Shown here piece after piece: positions 15,864 to 24,207 of a stretch of 42,766 bases of DNA (the first letter of the stretch is position 1; every line of letters begins with the position of its first letter). Location of the stretch: contig SVEM01000016.1 of the NCBI GenBank assembly GCA_015057375.1, positions 1 to 42,766 on the forward strand, given 5' to 3'. The stretch comes from Lachnospiraceae bacterium (GTDB lineage: Bacteria; Bacillota; Clostridia; Lachnospirales; Lachnospiraceae). The notes under the pieces are model-generated. The model saw only the letters and a program-made list of their open reading frames with translations. It searched no databases and had not been told where the DNA came from. The position numbers and the translations under genes were made by a program.

Positions 15864-16808
15864 TTACCGGAACGAACATTCCCTGAATATTCGGTTTACG
15901 AACACATTATACTGTGAAAGCGTATCCGATTGTTTGAACAGACGAAGATAAGTTCCGTCATCATCAAAGAGATCAAGCATATATGCCCATACCTCCTTTA
16001 ATTTAAAAATCAGAACTTTTTCATTAGGCATAGATTGCTTGTACTCAGAATACAATTTATCATGATATGAACGCAGGGAGTCCCTATCAGGGAGAAGCTC
16101 CCTGCGTTTTACTATTGCTTCAGGAAGTGCGGGGTTTCGTATGAGTCCTCGTCCGAGCATAACAGCAGAAAGTTTCGGGTATCTTTCCTCTATTTTTTCG
16201 TAATCTGCAAATGTACGTATATCTCCGTTATAGCACAACGGGCAAGACGCATTTTCATAAATATAAGTAAACTTGTCCATTCGCGGACTGCCGGAATAAT
16301 AATCCGAACGGATTCTCGGATGCACTATAAGCTCGCTTAGCGGATACTTATTATAAATGTCAAGTATCTCGTAAATTTCATCTTCATCTGTCATGCCAAG
16401 ACGTGTTTTAATGGATATTTTCATATCGGGAAGTGCTGAAAAAACTGCATATAAAAATTCATCAAGAAGCTTTGGCTCACCCAAGAAACCGGCACCCTTG
16501 TGTTTTGCAACGACAGTTCCTGATGGACAGCCGAGGTTTATATTTATCTCGTCATAGCCACGCTCGGATATTAGTTTTGCAAAGCGTATGAAATTGTCGG
16601 CATTATTGGAAATAATCTGAGGAATAAGGTGAATATTTTCGTTATTTTCCGGAAGAATGTCTTTTTTCTCGCGGGTTTTCATCTTAAGGCTGCCCTCTGC
16701 GGCAATAAAAGGTGTAAAATATGTATCAATGCCCGTGAAAAATTCACGAAATGCATTGCGGTAGGTGTATATTGTAATTCCTTCAAGAGGTGCCATGTAT
16801 ATTTTCAT
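15864..16808 (-). CDS. dus: tRNA-dihydrouridine synthase
   Basis: The 314-residue flavoenzyme reduces uridine to dihydrouridine in the D-loop of tRNA. The start MAPLEGIT (FMN phosphate-binding region), the INLGCPSG motif with the catalytic cysteine, KTRLGM, LIVHPR and VMLGRGLIRNP are all present in Dus order. The length is typical of the family. It converges with the PepSY gene, with only 14 bases between the stop codons and no clear terminator. The Dus subfamily cannot be told from sequence alone. Confidence 0.92.
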   Translation of the reverse strand: MKIYMAPLEGITIYTYRNAFREFFTGIDTYFTPFIAAEGSLKMKTREKKDILPENNENIHLIPQIISNNADNFIRFAKLISERGYDEININLGCPSGTVVAKHKGAGFLGEPKLLDEFLYAVFSALPDMKISIKTRLGMTDEDEIYEILDIYNKYPLSELIVHPRIRSDYYSGSPRMDKFTYIYENASCPLCYNGDIRTFADYEKIEERYPKLSAVMLGRGLIRNPALPEAIVKRRELLPDRDSLRSYHDKLYSEYKQSMPNEKVLIFKLKEVWAYMLDLFDDDGTYLRLFKQSDTLSQYNVFVNRIFRECSFR

Positions 16809-16902
16809 TTATTCTCAATCCAATCCTTGAATTTGCGTTGTAAAATATGCTACTATATTCTAGCACATTTTAACACAATGAAGTAACGGAGGAAATATTT
16901 TT

Positions 16903-18036
16903 ATGAACAAAAAAGAAATATCAGAGATAAAAAAACTGTTTAATAAAGATAAATGTCATGTAAGAAGAATTTGCGGCTGTTATGTGGATGCCGAGAAGAA
17001 TATAAAAACTAAGCTTGTACATAATTTCCTTACCTTGGAAGAAGAGGAGATGTTTAAGTATATAAATATTTTTCGTTCCGCACTGTCTGGTTCGCTTGGG
17101 AAAAATCTTGTAAATCTTGCTTTTCCGCTTGAACAGGAAATGGAGGGAGGAACACAGGAATTTCTTCTTAAGCTTCGTGACAGCAGACTTAAAGACGAGG
17201 ATCTTGTGGACGAATTTTTTGATAAGGTGATTGAGAACTACGAGTATGCAGAAAATTATTACATAATTCTTGCTCATGCAGCTTATGACATACCGGGCAT
17301 GGCAAAAGACGGTTCGGTGATGGACGACATGAGCGTGTATGTGTATGAGCATATCATATGCTGTATTTGTCCTGTTAAGCTTGAAAAGTCAAATCTTTGC
17401 TATAATTCCGAAGCAAATACGATAGAGACAACTGTAAGGGACTGGCTTGTAGACGTTCCGGCACACGGATTTTTATTCCCTGCATTTAACGACAGAAACA
17501 CTGACATTCATGAGATGCTTTATTATACAAGAAAAAGCGAAAATCCTAATCCTCAGTTTATGGACAACATGTTTGCGTGTAAAAGACCGCTCACAAGCAA
17601 GGAGCAGAAGCATACTTTTGAAGAAATAATTGAGGAAACCTTTGGAGAGGACTGCAGCTTTGATGCCGTAAAGACAGTTCACGACACCATACAGGAAATG
17701 ATAGAGGAGCAAAAAGAGCTTCCGGAGCCGGTTATTCTCGATAAGAATGATGTGAAAAATATTTTTGAAAAATGCGGAGCAAGTGAAGAAAAGCTTGAAT
17801 ATTTTGAGGAACGTTTTGAAGATAAGACGGAAAGCACACCGCTTAATGCATCAAATATTACCAATATGAGAAGTCTTGAAATAAAGACAACAGATGTGGT
17901 TATAAAGGTTAAACCTGAAAGAAGTGACCTTGTGGAAACGAGGATAATAGACGGTATACCTTACATTCTCGTTCAGGTAAATGATAATGTAACGCTAAAC
18001 GGAGTTATAGTAAAACCTGATGATGTTACTGAATAA
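16903..18036 (+). CDS. DUF4317 family protein
   Basis: The 377-residue cytosolic protein begins MNKKEISEIKKLFNKDKC and contains ICGCYVD. It matches what I know as DUF4317, a family of unknown function in Clostridia. There is no signal peptide or membrane segment. The last ~60 residues, after ASNITNMRSLEIKT, look like a separate small beta domain. GGAGG lies ten bases upstream of the ATG. It is transcribed alone and ends at a terminator shared with the convergent dpaB. Confidence 0.8.
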   Translation: MNKKEISEIKKLFNKDKCHVRRICGCYVDAEKNIKTKLVHNFLTLEEEEMFKYINIFRSALSGSLGKNLVNLAFPLEQEMEGGTQEFLLKLRDSRLKDEDLVDEFFDKVIENYEYAENYYIILAHAAYDIPGMAKDGSVMDDMSVYVYEHIICCICPVKLEKSNLCYNSEANTIETTVRDWLVDVPAHGFLFPAFNDRNTDIHEMLYYTRKSENPNPQFMDNMFACKRPLTSKEQKHTFEEIIEETFGEDCSFDAVKTVHDTIQEMIEEQKELPEPVILDKNDVKNIFEKCGASEEKLEYFEERFEDKTESTPLNASNITNMRSLEIKTTDVVIKVKPERSDLVETRIIDGIPYILVQVNDNVTLNGVIVKPDDVTE

Positions 18037-18046
18037 TTTATGTATC

Positions 18047-18076
18047 ACGGGCTTGAGAAATCAAGTCCGTTTTTTC
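18047..18076. terminator. Intrinsic terminator between DUF4317 gene and dpaB
   Basis: ACGGGCTTGA and TCAAGTCCGT form a 10-bp stem (one G-U pair) with a GAAA tetraloop, followed by TTTTTT. It lies between convergent genes and ends the plus-strand transcript; the minus side lacks a T run. Confidence 0.88.
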
Positions 18077-18083
18077 TGTAAGT

Positions 18084-18662
18084 TTATAAAATGACCGGCT
18101 CAAGCTGCTTTCCGTTCAGGGCTTCGCAAAGAGTTGCTTCAATAAGGGAGGTATCTGCAACCATTGATTTCGGCTTCTTCTTCGGGTCGTCCTGACCGAA
18201 AGGAACGAAGTATACATTTTTCATATTCATTGCTATACCGATATTTTTGAAATTGGCACCGAGGGCATCATTTGTTGAAATGGAGATGACAAGCGGCCGT
18301 TCATTTCTCAGGTGTGCTTTGGCAGCCATGAGCACCGGACTGTCCGTGATGCCGTTGCACAGTTTGGCGAGAGTGTTTCCGGTACAAGGCGCGATGATCA
18401 TAATGTCAAAAAGAGCATTCGGACCTACGGCTTCGGCAGCAACGATGCTTTTGATTCCTTTATTTCCGGTGATGCGCTCGATGTTATTTATAAATTCATC
18501 CGCTTTGCCGAAACGGCAGTCTGTAGTCTGAACACTGTTTGAAAAGACCGGCGTAATACAGAATGCCTTTTCTGAAAGTTCTTTGATTTCTGCTGTTATT
18601 TTTTCGAATGTACAAAATGAACCCGTGATTCCAAATCCTATTCTGCATTCATTTAATACTAA
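18084..18662 (-). CDS. dpaB: Dipicolinate synthase subunit B (spoVFB), no standard start codon
   Basis: The flavoprotein subunit of dipicolinate synthase makes the spore-core compound DPA in the mother cell. The reading frame includes RIGFGITGSFCTFEK (flavin phosphate-binding start), TTDCRFGKADEFI and IIAPCTGNTLAKL, as in DpaB. Its ~190 residues match the family. The frame starts directly after the dpaA TAA and contains no ATG, GTG, TTG or CTG before the conserved region; the first codons are TTA GTA TTA AAT GAA TGC AGA ATA. ATGs at 18650-18652 and 18646-18648 are in the other two frames. Either a one-base indel damaged the start, or initiation is unusual. Methionine 18401 would give only the C-terminal 105 residues and is not the true start. 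Coordinates given are those of the open frame. Confidence 0.8.
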   Translation of the reverse strand, partial: LVLNECRIGFGITGSFCTFEKITAEIKELSEKAFCITPVFSNSVQTTDCRFGKADEFINNIERITGNKGIKSIVAAEAVGPNALFDIMIIAPCTGNTLAKLCNGITDSPVLMAAKAHLRNERPLVISISTNDALGANFKNIGIAMNMKNVYFVPFGQDDPKKKPKSMVADTSLIEATLCEALNGKQLEPVIL

Positions 18663-19460
18663 TTACACTCCTCCTGTCAGATGTCTTATTACGACATTGC
18701 CGAGTATCTCGCCGGAGGTTTTCGGAGAATATATGCCGGGAAGAGAAAGGCTGTGCACCGCCCGTATGCCGCATTCCCTGCAATATGAAAAATCGGTTCC
18801 GCCGGGAGCTGAAGCAATGTCAATTATTACTACATTTTTGGAAAATTTATCGATGACCTGCGGTGTGATTACATCAGCAGGGATGGTATTGATGACAAAA
18901 TCGTATTCGCTGTAGCTGTCCTTTTCGAACATATCGGATACGATAAAGCCGTTAAAAGAAGCTGTTTCGCGCTGAATTACATTTCTTGCGGCTACAGTGA
19001 CATAAGCACCGAGAAGACGAAGTCTCAGAGCTATCTCTTTGGCACATCGTCCGTAACCTGTTACGAGACATGTAGAGCCGGAAATATTGATAGTGCCAAG
19101 TTTTATCGCCTCGGCAATTGTGCCTTCCGCCGTTGCTATGGCATTTTTTACGGCAACATCCTCTATCTGACCGAAATCACACGTAGGGAAACCGGCAAAT
19201 TTTTTAGGAATGTTCCAGCCGAAAATAATTGTATTTTCCCTGACCATATTTGCAACCATATGCCAGCGTTTGCTGACCGGAGTCGGAAGAACAACCACAT
19301 CACAGCCTTTAAGGGCCGCACCGAGTTTGTCGTATTTTTTTACACCGGACACAATATCATCGCACGCCAGGTCATATATCCGTACATCAAATCCGTGATT
19401 AACAAGAGTACCTGCAAGATAACACTGACGGACATCGCCGCCAACAACTGTAATAACCAT
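18663..19460 (-). CDS. dpaA: Dipicolinate synthase subunit A (spoVFA)
   Basis: The 265-residue NAD(P)-dependent subunit oxidises the dihydrodipicolinate precursor to dipicolinic acid during sporulation. MVITVVGGDVRQCYLAGTL is the characteristic DpaA start. The Rossmann motif GYGRCAKEIALRLRLLGAYV and SLPGIYSPKTSGEILG near the end are also typical. The ATG at 19460 lies nine bases after AGGAGG; a GTG at 19469 is part of the ribosome site itself. The gene is followed without a gap by dpaB in the same frame. It lies downstream of the CE4 deacetylase gene, but a hairpin separates them. Confidence 0.93.
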   Translation of the reverse strand: MVITVVGGDVRQCYLAGTLVNHGFDVRIYDLACDDIVSGVKKYDKLGAALKGCDVVVLPTPVSKRWHMVANMVRENTIIFGWNIPKKFAGFPTCDFGQIEDVAVKNAIATAEGTIAEAIKLGTINISGSTCLVTGYGRCAKEIALRLRLLGAYVTVAARNVIQRETASFNGFIVSDMFEKDSYSEYDFVINTIPADVITPQVIDKFSKNVVIIDIASAPGGTDFSYCRECGIRAVHSLSLPGIYSPKTSGEILGNVVIRHLTGGV

Positions 19461-19465
19461 AGAAA

Positions 19466-19502
19466 ACACCCTCCTGAGATAATATATTCTTAAGGAGGGT
19501 GT
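19466..19502 (-). terminator. Hairpin that sequesters the dpaA ribosome binding site (terminator-like)
   Basis: On the minus strand ACACCCTCCT pairs perfectly with AGGAGGGTGT across a 17-nt loop. The 3' arm is the dpaA Shine-Dalgarno sequence and is followed by TTTTC. It can act as a terminator for the upstream deacetylase gene and as a block on dpaA translation in read-through transcripts. Confidence 0.6.
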
Positions 19503-19541
19503 AGTGGTACAAAAAATATTTAATTTTTATACTGATATCTA

Positions 19542-20687
19542 TTAGAATTTTGGCTCCATATATTCAGCTTTGTTGTAGTAATTTCCTCTGAACAACGGAA
19601 TATCCTTTGCTGCAAAAAGCTCTACAACGGATACAATCTGATATCCCTGCTCTATGAAGTAAGGAACGAGTTCCTCTACGGCAGCTGCTGTATGCTCTGT
19701 TGTTTCATGGAAAAGAACGATGTCACCGTCTTTAGCATTTTTAGTTACTGATACAACGTGCTCTTTTGTTACATTTTCCCAGTCGTTACTTATGATGTTA
19801 CAACCAATCATAGGAACATTTACATTTTCAAGAACAAATGCATTCTGTCCGAGGTTCGGTGGACGAACGGTAAAATCTGATATGCCGGTAAGCTCTGAAA
19901 GAGTTGCGCGTGATCTTTCAATTTCCTCGGCTATGGATTCCGGAGTAGGGAATTTGCTTGTGTCTGAAAGCGAACTCCACTGTGATGTGTGGTTAGCAAT
20001 TTCGTGTCCGTCTTCTAAAGCGATAAGAACTTCTTTTTTCATATCATCATTGTTGAGCTTGCTTGTAACATAGTTAAAGGTTGCATGAGCACCGCTTTCT
20101 CTGAGTGCATTAAGGATTCTCATACTGTATGAAGTACTGCTTGTTCCGACAGGGCCGTCATCAAATGTAAATGCAATCATAGGCTTCTCAGGGTCAATCC
20201 ATGAGATGTCAAGTTTGTCATATACAAATGCACCTTCCTGCATATACTTTGGAGTTGCAGTAGGTTCAGGAACCTCTGTAGGTTCAGCGGTAGGCTGTGG
20301 ATGCTCTGTAATAGAAGGAGCCTGTGTAGGTGCCTGAGTCGGAGCCTGTGTTGGACCGGTGCATGGACCGTCCATACCGATAACATATACTTTGCAAACA
20401 AGCTTTTTCTTGCCACACTTTGCAGTGATTTTTGCATTACCCGGTAACTTTGCAGTAACAACACCTTTTTTTGAAACTGTAGCTACCTTTTTATTTGATG
20501 AAGTCCATTTGATCTTCTTTTTGTATTTTTTAACTTTAAGTTTGAACTTCTGTCCGACGTCAAGTGTAACATTTTTCTTGTTAAGCTTTGGCTTGGCAGC
20601 ATTACTTGTCATGCCGGGACCTAAAAGACCGACTACAAGTGAAGCAAGTACTGCAAGCGCTGCAACTTTATGTGCTAATTTTTTCAT
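19542..20687 (-). CDS. Secreted CE4 polysaccharide deacetylase with lysine-rich Ig-like domain
   Basis: The 381-residue protein has a signal peptide (1-31), then a Big_2-like Ig domain that is very rich in lysine (about 33-104). A Thr/Pro/Gln/Glu linker with TQAP repeats covers about 110-146. The NodB/CE4 domain (about 165-375) shows metal and base residues Asp176-Asp177 in TFDDGP, His228 and His233 in HEIANH, Arg275 in RPPN, and His327 in LFHET. The third motif ends in Asn where Tyr or Phe is usual. Substrates could be acetylated xylan or cell-wall glycan. The domain order matches the GH10 xylanase at 24208, which favours xylan. The start is the ATG after AGGAGGCTTTTAC. Confidence 0.85.
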   Translation of the reverse strand: MKKLAHKVAALAVLASLVVGLLGPGMTSNAAKPKLNKKNVTLDVGQKFKLKVKKYKKKIKWTSSNKKVATVSKKGVVTAKLPGNAKITAKCGKKKLVCKVYVIGMDGPCTGPTQAPTQAPTQAPSITEHPQPTAEPTEVPEPTATPKYMQEGAFVYDKLDISWIDPEKPMIAFTFDDGPVGTSSTSYSMRILNALRESGAHATFNYVTSKLNNDDMKKEVLIALEDGHEIANHTSQWSSLSDTSKFPTPESIAEEIERSRATLSELTGISDFTVRPPNLGQNAFVLENVNVPMIGCNIISNDWENVTKEHVVSVTKNAKDGDIVLFHETTEHTAAAVEELVPYFIEQGYQIVSVVELFAAKDIPLFRGNYYNKAEYMEPKF

Positions 20688-20706
20688 GTAAAAGCCTCCT
20701 AATGTA

Positions 20707-21477
20707 TTAGATTTCATCTTCATTTACTATATCAAATTTACCTTTTACGGACAATACATATATGAAAATTCCGAGTAAAAGAATAAATATGGATATAAAC
20801 TGAGAGGTGGATAAAAATCCGATTGAACCGCGGTAGTCATCTCTGAATATTTCAATAATAGAACGTCCTATACTGTATATAATCAGGTACAAGGCACCGG
20901 TACTTCCTGAATGGGATGATTTCAGCACGTGTAAAATAAGTATTACTGCCATTACAAATAATGCTGCACTTGAAATCAGCTGAGTAGGTATGAGTGAAAC
21001 TCCGTTTGGTGCAAAATCGGAATTATGGAAGGTTATACCTATGAAGCTGTCAGTCTCGCGACCGTAACAGCAGCCTGCAAGAAAACAACCAATACGTCCG
21101 AATGCCTGAGCAACCGCAACCGACGGAAGCACTATGTCAAAATAATCATAAAAAGAAAGTTTTTTGATTCGTGTGTAAAGCCAGCAGAAGAAAGTTCCGC
21201 CGATGATTCCGCCGTAAACAACAAATCCTCCGGAGCCGAGTGTGCTTAACGGATCCTCAAGAAATGTTTCGATTTCAACTATGCAGTAAAGCACTTTCGC
21301 TACAGCAAAACCACATAAAACTGCAATAAATAAAAGATTGTACACTTCATCGGTATTAAGCCCTTTTGCTTTGGCAAGTTTTAATCCGACAAAAAGTGCT
21401 GCAATAATTCCGATAGCTATCATAAGACCGTAGCCATGCACAACAAATGGTCCTATGGACAGGATGTCATTATACAT
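20707..21477 (-). CDS. lgt: Prolipoprotein diacylglyceryl transferase
   Basis: The 256-residue integral membrane enzyme transfers diacylglycerol from phosphatidylglycerol to the cysteine of lipoprotein precursors. The sequence shows HGYGLMIAIG near the N-terminus, the signature GRIGCFLAGCCYGRETD and GRSIIEIFRDDYRG, with about seven hydrophobic segments. The start at 21477 follows CGGAGG at eight bases; an upstream in-frame extension is spurious. The deacetylase gene follows 19 bases downstream, so the two may be co-transcribed. Confidence 0.95.
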   Translation of the reverse strand: MYNDILSIGPFVVHGYGLMIAIGIIAALFVGLKLAKAKGLNTDEVYNLLFIAVLCGFAVAKVLYCIVEIETFLEDPLSTLGSGGFVVYGGIIGGTFFCWLYTRIKKLSFYDYFDIVLPSVAVAQAFGRIGCFLAGCCYGRETDSFIGITFHNSDFAPNGVSLIPTQLISSAALFVMAVILILHVLKSSHSGSTGALYLIIYSIGRSIIEIFRDDYRGSIGFLSTSQFISIFILLLGIFIYVLSVKGKFDIVNEDEI

Positions 21478-21519
21478 ATATATTCCTCCGTGATATATTT
21501 TCTTCTTAATACAAATATC

Positions 21520-21571
21520 AGTATAGAGCAAAACACACATTTTGACAATGTACAATAGAAAATGATATACT
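21520..21571. promoter_or_regulatory. Divergent promoters sharing one -35 element
   Basis: On the plus strand TTGACA (21542-21547) and TATACT (21566-21571) are 18 bp apart and serve the membrane operon. On the minus strand TTGTCA (21543-21548) and TATACT (21520-21525) are 17 bp apart and serve lgt. The two -35 boxes overlap in TTGACAA. Confidence 0.7.
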
Positions 21572-21610
21572 GAAAAATAATCGTGTTTACTCAGAGAAAG
21601 GAGCAGAAAG

Positions 21611-22534
21611 TTGGGAAATTTTATTGGAGATTTGGGCGGTATTTTAATGATAGCCCTGATTATTGTTCTGGCATTCAGATTTGTCTGGGATATTATAGAT
21701 AAAAAAGGAGAAGCTGCCGCACTATTTATGAAAGATTTTATATTTTATGCGGTTTCGGCAGTAGCATTATTTGCGGCTGTGTTCTTTATCGGGGGCATAA
21801 TGTTTAATCATGCATATGGTGCAAGTTCACTTTTTGAAATAGAAATTATATGGAACAAAGGCCTCGTGCAGGATTATCTTGTTGCACACAAATATAGCTT
21901 TAGTGAATTTGCAGAAAAAGGTATACTTCCGCTTTTTCCTGTGTTGGTGTCGTTTTTTTCGGGACTTTTATTTGATATGTATATTGAATGCGGATTTTAC
22001 ATAAGTGTTCTTTGTGGAGTTATTACAACGGTAAGTCTAGGATTTGTGCTCAGAAAAAGAATTGGCAGAGGGGCTGCCGCAGAATATATTCTTTTGTTTT
22101 TGTGTATGCCGGCAATGATGTATATTTTTATGCCTTCGGCCTTTGCAATGTTCATGGCACTTTGCTCGCTGGTTATGCTCGGAATTGTGTATGAAAAGAA
22201 ATGGCTCACAATTATTTTTACGGCACTTTGTCTTATAACACATGTATACGGTCTGGCTGTACTTGCTATGGTTATTGCATCATTTGTATGCAGAGGTAAC
22301 AAGCGAAATATTATAACAGCCGGCGTATTTTCGGCAGCGTTATTAGTTTTAGGTATTATTTTCCTGGTAATGGGTTATGTGTGTATATACGAGATGTGGT
22401 TTGTATATGTAATTCCGGCATGTCTTGTGCTTCCGAAAGTTAAGGAAAACAGCAACATCATAAAGTATGTTGCGTTTGGCATGATTTTGATTAACAGCAT
22501 GTATATGACAGGACTCATATACAATGCATTTTGA
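21611..22534 (+). CDS. Multispanning membrane protein, distant relative of the adjacent PIG-V-like protein
   Basis: The 307-residue protein has about eight hydrophobic helices. It begins with a TTG codon seven bases after AAAGGAG. Its middle (FPVLVSFFSGLLFDMY, then a helix, RIGRGAAAEYILLFLCMP, MPSAFAMFMALCSLVM, YEKKWL) follows the same pattern as the next gene (YPLYPFLMKIFGF, ELGENAAKDGFIIYLLYP, YTESLFIMLTLMCLY, RENKWL). The two are probably ancient paralogues. This copy lacks the GDTPHYINIAKNGY block of the other one and may be an inactive or accessory subunit. Its stop codon is 17 bases before the start of that gene. Confidence 0.7.
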   Translation: MGNFIGDLGGILMIALIIVLAFRFVWDIIDKKGEAAALFMKDFIFYAVSAVALFAAVFFIGGIMFNHAYGASSLFEIEIIWNKGLVQDYLVAHKYSFSEFAEKGILPLFPVLVSFFSGLLFDMYIECGFYISVLCGVITTVSLGFVLRKRIGRGAAAEYILLFLCMPAMMYIFMPSAFAMFMALCSLVMLGIVYEKKWLTIIFTALCLITHVYGLAVLAMVIASFVCRGNKRNIITAGVFSAALLVLGIIFLVMGYVCIYEMWFVYVIPACLVLPKVKENSNIIKYVAFGMILINSMYMTGLIYNAF

Positions 22535-22551
22535 GAAGGGAGTGCGGACAT

Positions 22552-23685
22552 ATGATTAGTAAAATTTTAAAAGACAAAAATACGTTATTATATGGCAAGT
22601 TATTCATAGTATCCATAGCTGTTCATTGGATTATAATGTTTTTGGGATTTTTTGTATTCAAACAAATAGAGGATCCGGGAAGCGGTTTTTTTGCATTTTT
22701 TTATGAGAAGTTTGTGGTGGCCGGTGATACACCTCATTACATTAATATAGCGAAAAATGGTTATGCAGCAGTTGGAGAAACTGCGAACCAGATAGTTTTT
22801 TATCCGCTTTATCCGTTTCTTATGAAAATATTCGGATTTATATTCAAAGACTATTTTATTACAGGAGTATTCGTATCAAATGTATGTCTCGGAATTTCCG
22901 CAATTTACATGTACAAATTATGTAATAGAGAACTGGGAGAAAATGCAGCAAAAGACGGTTTTATAATTTACCTCCTTTATCCGTTGGAAGCATTTCTTAT
23001 ATCCGTTTATACGGAAAGTCTGTTCATAATGCTTACACTTATGTGTCTTTATTATATAAGAGAAAATAAATGGCTTATTGCAGGAATAACCGGTCTTCTT
23101 GCCGCACTCAGCAAGTCTCAGGGAATAGCGCTTTTTGTTCCTGCCGTATACGAGGCGGTTGTGTATATGGTCAGAAACAAAAGATTTTATGTTAAGTCGT
23201 TGTTGGTATGTCTGATTCCGTGCGGTACAGGTATATACCTTTTAATTAATAAGATTGTTCAGGGCGATTTTATGGCATTTGTTGCACATCAGGCTGCGGA
23301 GCCATGGTACAATGTTTCGCACTGGATTTCATCAAATCTTTCACAGCATTACGGAATGGCAACGGACGAAGGCTTGTTCTATCTTGCGATAATTATTTAT
23401 TGGGCACAGATCATCCTGTATTTTGTTGGAATGGTTGCACTGTTTTATGGCATTAAAAAGAAAATTGCACCATCGATTATTGCATTCGGAGGAGCATACA
23501 TGTTTCTTTCATATTTGCACGGATGGCTTATAAGCGGTCCGAGATATATGTTGAGCTGTGTTACGCTGTATATTATATATGCGGCTATTGATAATAAGAT
23601 TGTAAAACAGGTTATATTTGTAATATTCGGATTGCTGTGTGTATTCTGTACATTGTTAATGTGGCGTGGAGATCCGATTATGTAA
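22552..23685 (+). CDS. PIG-V/Gpi18-like membrane glycosyltransferase (probable mannosyltransferase)
   Basis: The 377-residue protein has about nine to ten membrane helices. A long first outer loop includes VVAGDTPHYINIAKNGYAA, which holds the Asp expected of GT-C fold enzymes using lipid-linked sugars. It is followed by FYPLYPFLMKIFG and YTESLFIM, the pattern of the bacterial PIG-V-like family (COG5542). The substrate is unknown. The start at 22552 follows AAGGGAG; a reading from 22531 has no ribosome site. It is the second gene of a three-gene operon. Confidence 0.8.
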   Translation: MISKILKDKNTLLYGKLFIVSIAVHWIIMFLGFFVFKQIEDPGSGFFAFFYEKFVVAGDTPHYINIAKNGYAAVGETANQIVFYPLYPFLMKIFGFIFKDYFITGVFVSNVCLGISAIYMYKLCNRELGENAAKDGFIIYLLYPLEAFLISVYTESLFIMLTLMCLYYIRENKWLIAGITGLLAALSKSQGIALFVPAVYEAVVYMVRNKRFYVKSLLVCLIPCGTGIYLLINKIVQGDFMAFVAHQAAEPWYNVSHWISSNLSQHYGMATDEGLFYLAIIIYWAQIILYFVGMVALFYGIKKKIAPSIIAFGGAYMFLSYLHGWLISGPRYMLSCVTLYIIYAAIDNKIVKQVIFVIFGLLCVFCTLLMWRGDPIM

Positions 23686-23700
23686 GATGAGGTGTTTTTT

Positions 23701-24120
23701 ATGAAAAACAGTAATGGTAAAATTATAATTTTTATGGCACTGCTTACTATGTATGCGTTGGTTACGGGGGCAGCAGCATTTTTATTTGAATATTATACCG
23801 TAAGCACATCTGAAGGAGAACTTATATTTTCCTTTGCAATGAGCTGGCAGCTTCTGCTTTTTATTTTTGAATTGATTACAATAATAATTCAGCTTGTGAC
23901 ATTGATATTGATTTTCAAAAAAGGCACACAAAAAAGATACAGAATACTGTTTGTGGCGGGCATGTGTGCAGTAGGTGCTGCGGCGTTGGTAACGGTATAT
24001 ACGATTATAGCTGACGGATTTAAGCCGTATCCTGCGGGAATATACCTGACATATACGTTACTTATACTTATTGTGCGGGGAATTGTTATTCCTAAATGTA
24101 TTAGAAAAAATTATGTATAA
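23701..24120 (+). CDS. Small four-helix membrane protein, unknown function
   Basis: The 139-residue protein has four hydrophobic segments (about 9-31, 45-70, 80-103 and 115-133). It begins at the ATG 15 bases after the stop of the PIG-V-like gene, preceded by GATGAGG. I do not recognise a family. Position suggests a role with the glycosyltransferase pair. Confidence 0.65.
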   Translation: MKNSNGKIIIFMALLTMYALVTGAAAFLFEYYTVSTSEGELIFSFAMSWQLLLFIFELITIIIQLVTLILIFKKGTQKRYRILFVAGMCAVGAAALVTVYTIIADGFKPYPAGIYLTYTLLILIVRGIVIPKCIRKNYV

Positions 24121-24122
24121 TC

Positions 24123-24151
24123 TTGATTTTTAACATGGAAAATATTATAAT
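24123..24151 (+). promoter_or_regulatory. Sigma-A promoter of the xylanase gene
   Basis: TTGATT (24123-24128) and TATAAT (24146-24151) are 17 bp apart. The leader is about 50 nt and ends in TTAGGAGG. The shared GATATTTG box of the other hydrolase promoters is absent. Confidence 0.75.
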
Positions 24152-24207
24152 TATAAAAGACTGTGAAAAAACAGTTAAAGGAATTATAAATTTAGGAGGT
24201 AAATTTT

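Noticed and set aside
18084-18401. A 105-residue stand-alone protein
   Set aside because: The frame continues upstream with clear DpaB sequence, so this is only the C-terminal part of dpaB.
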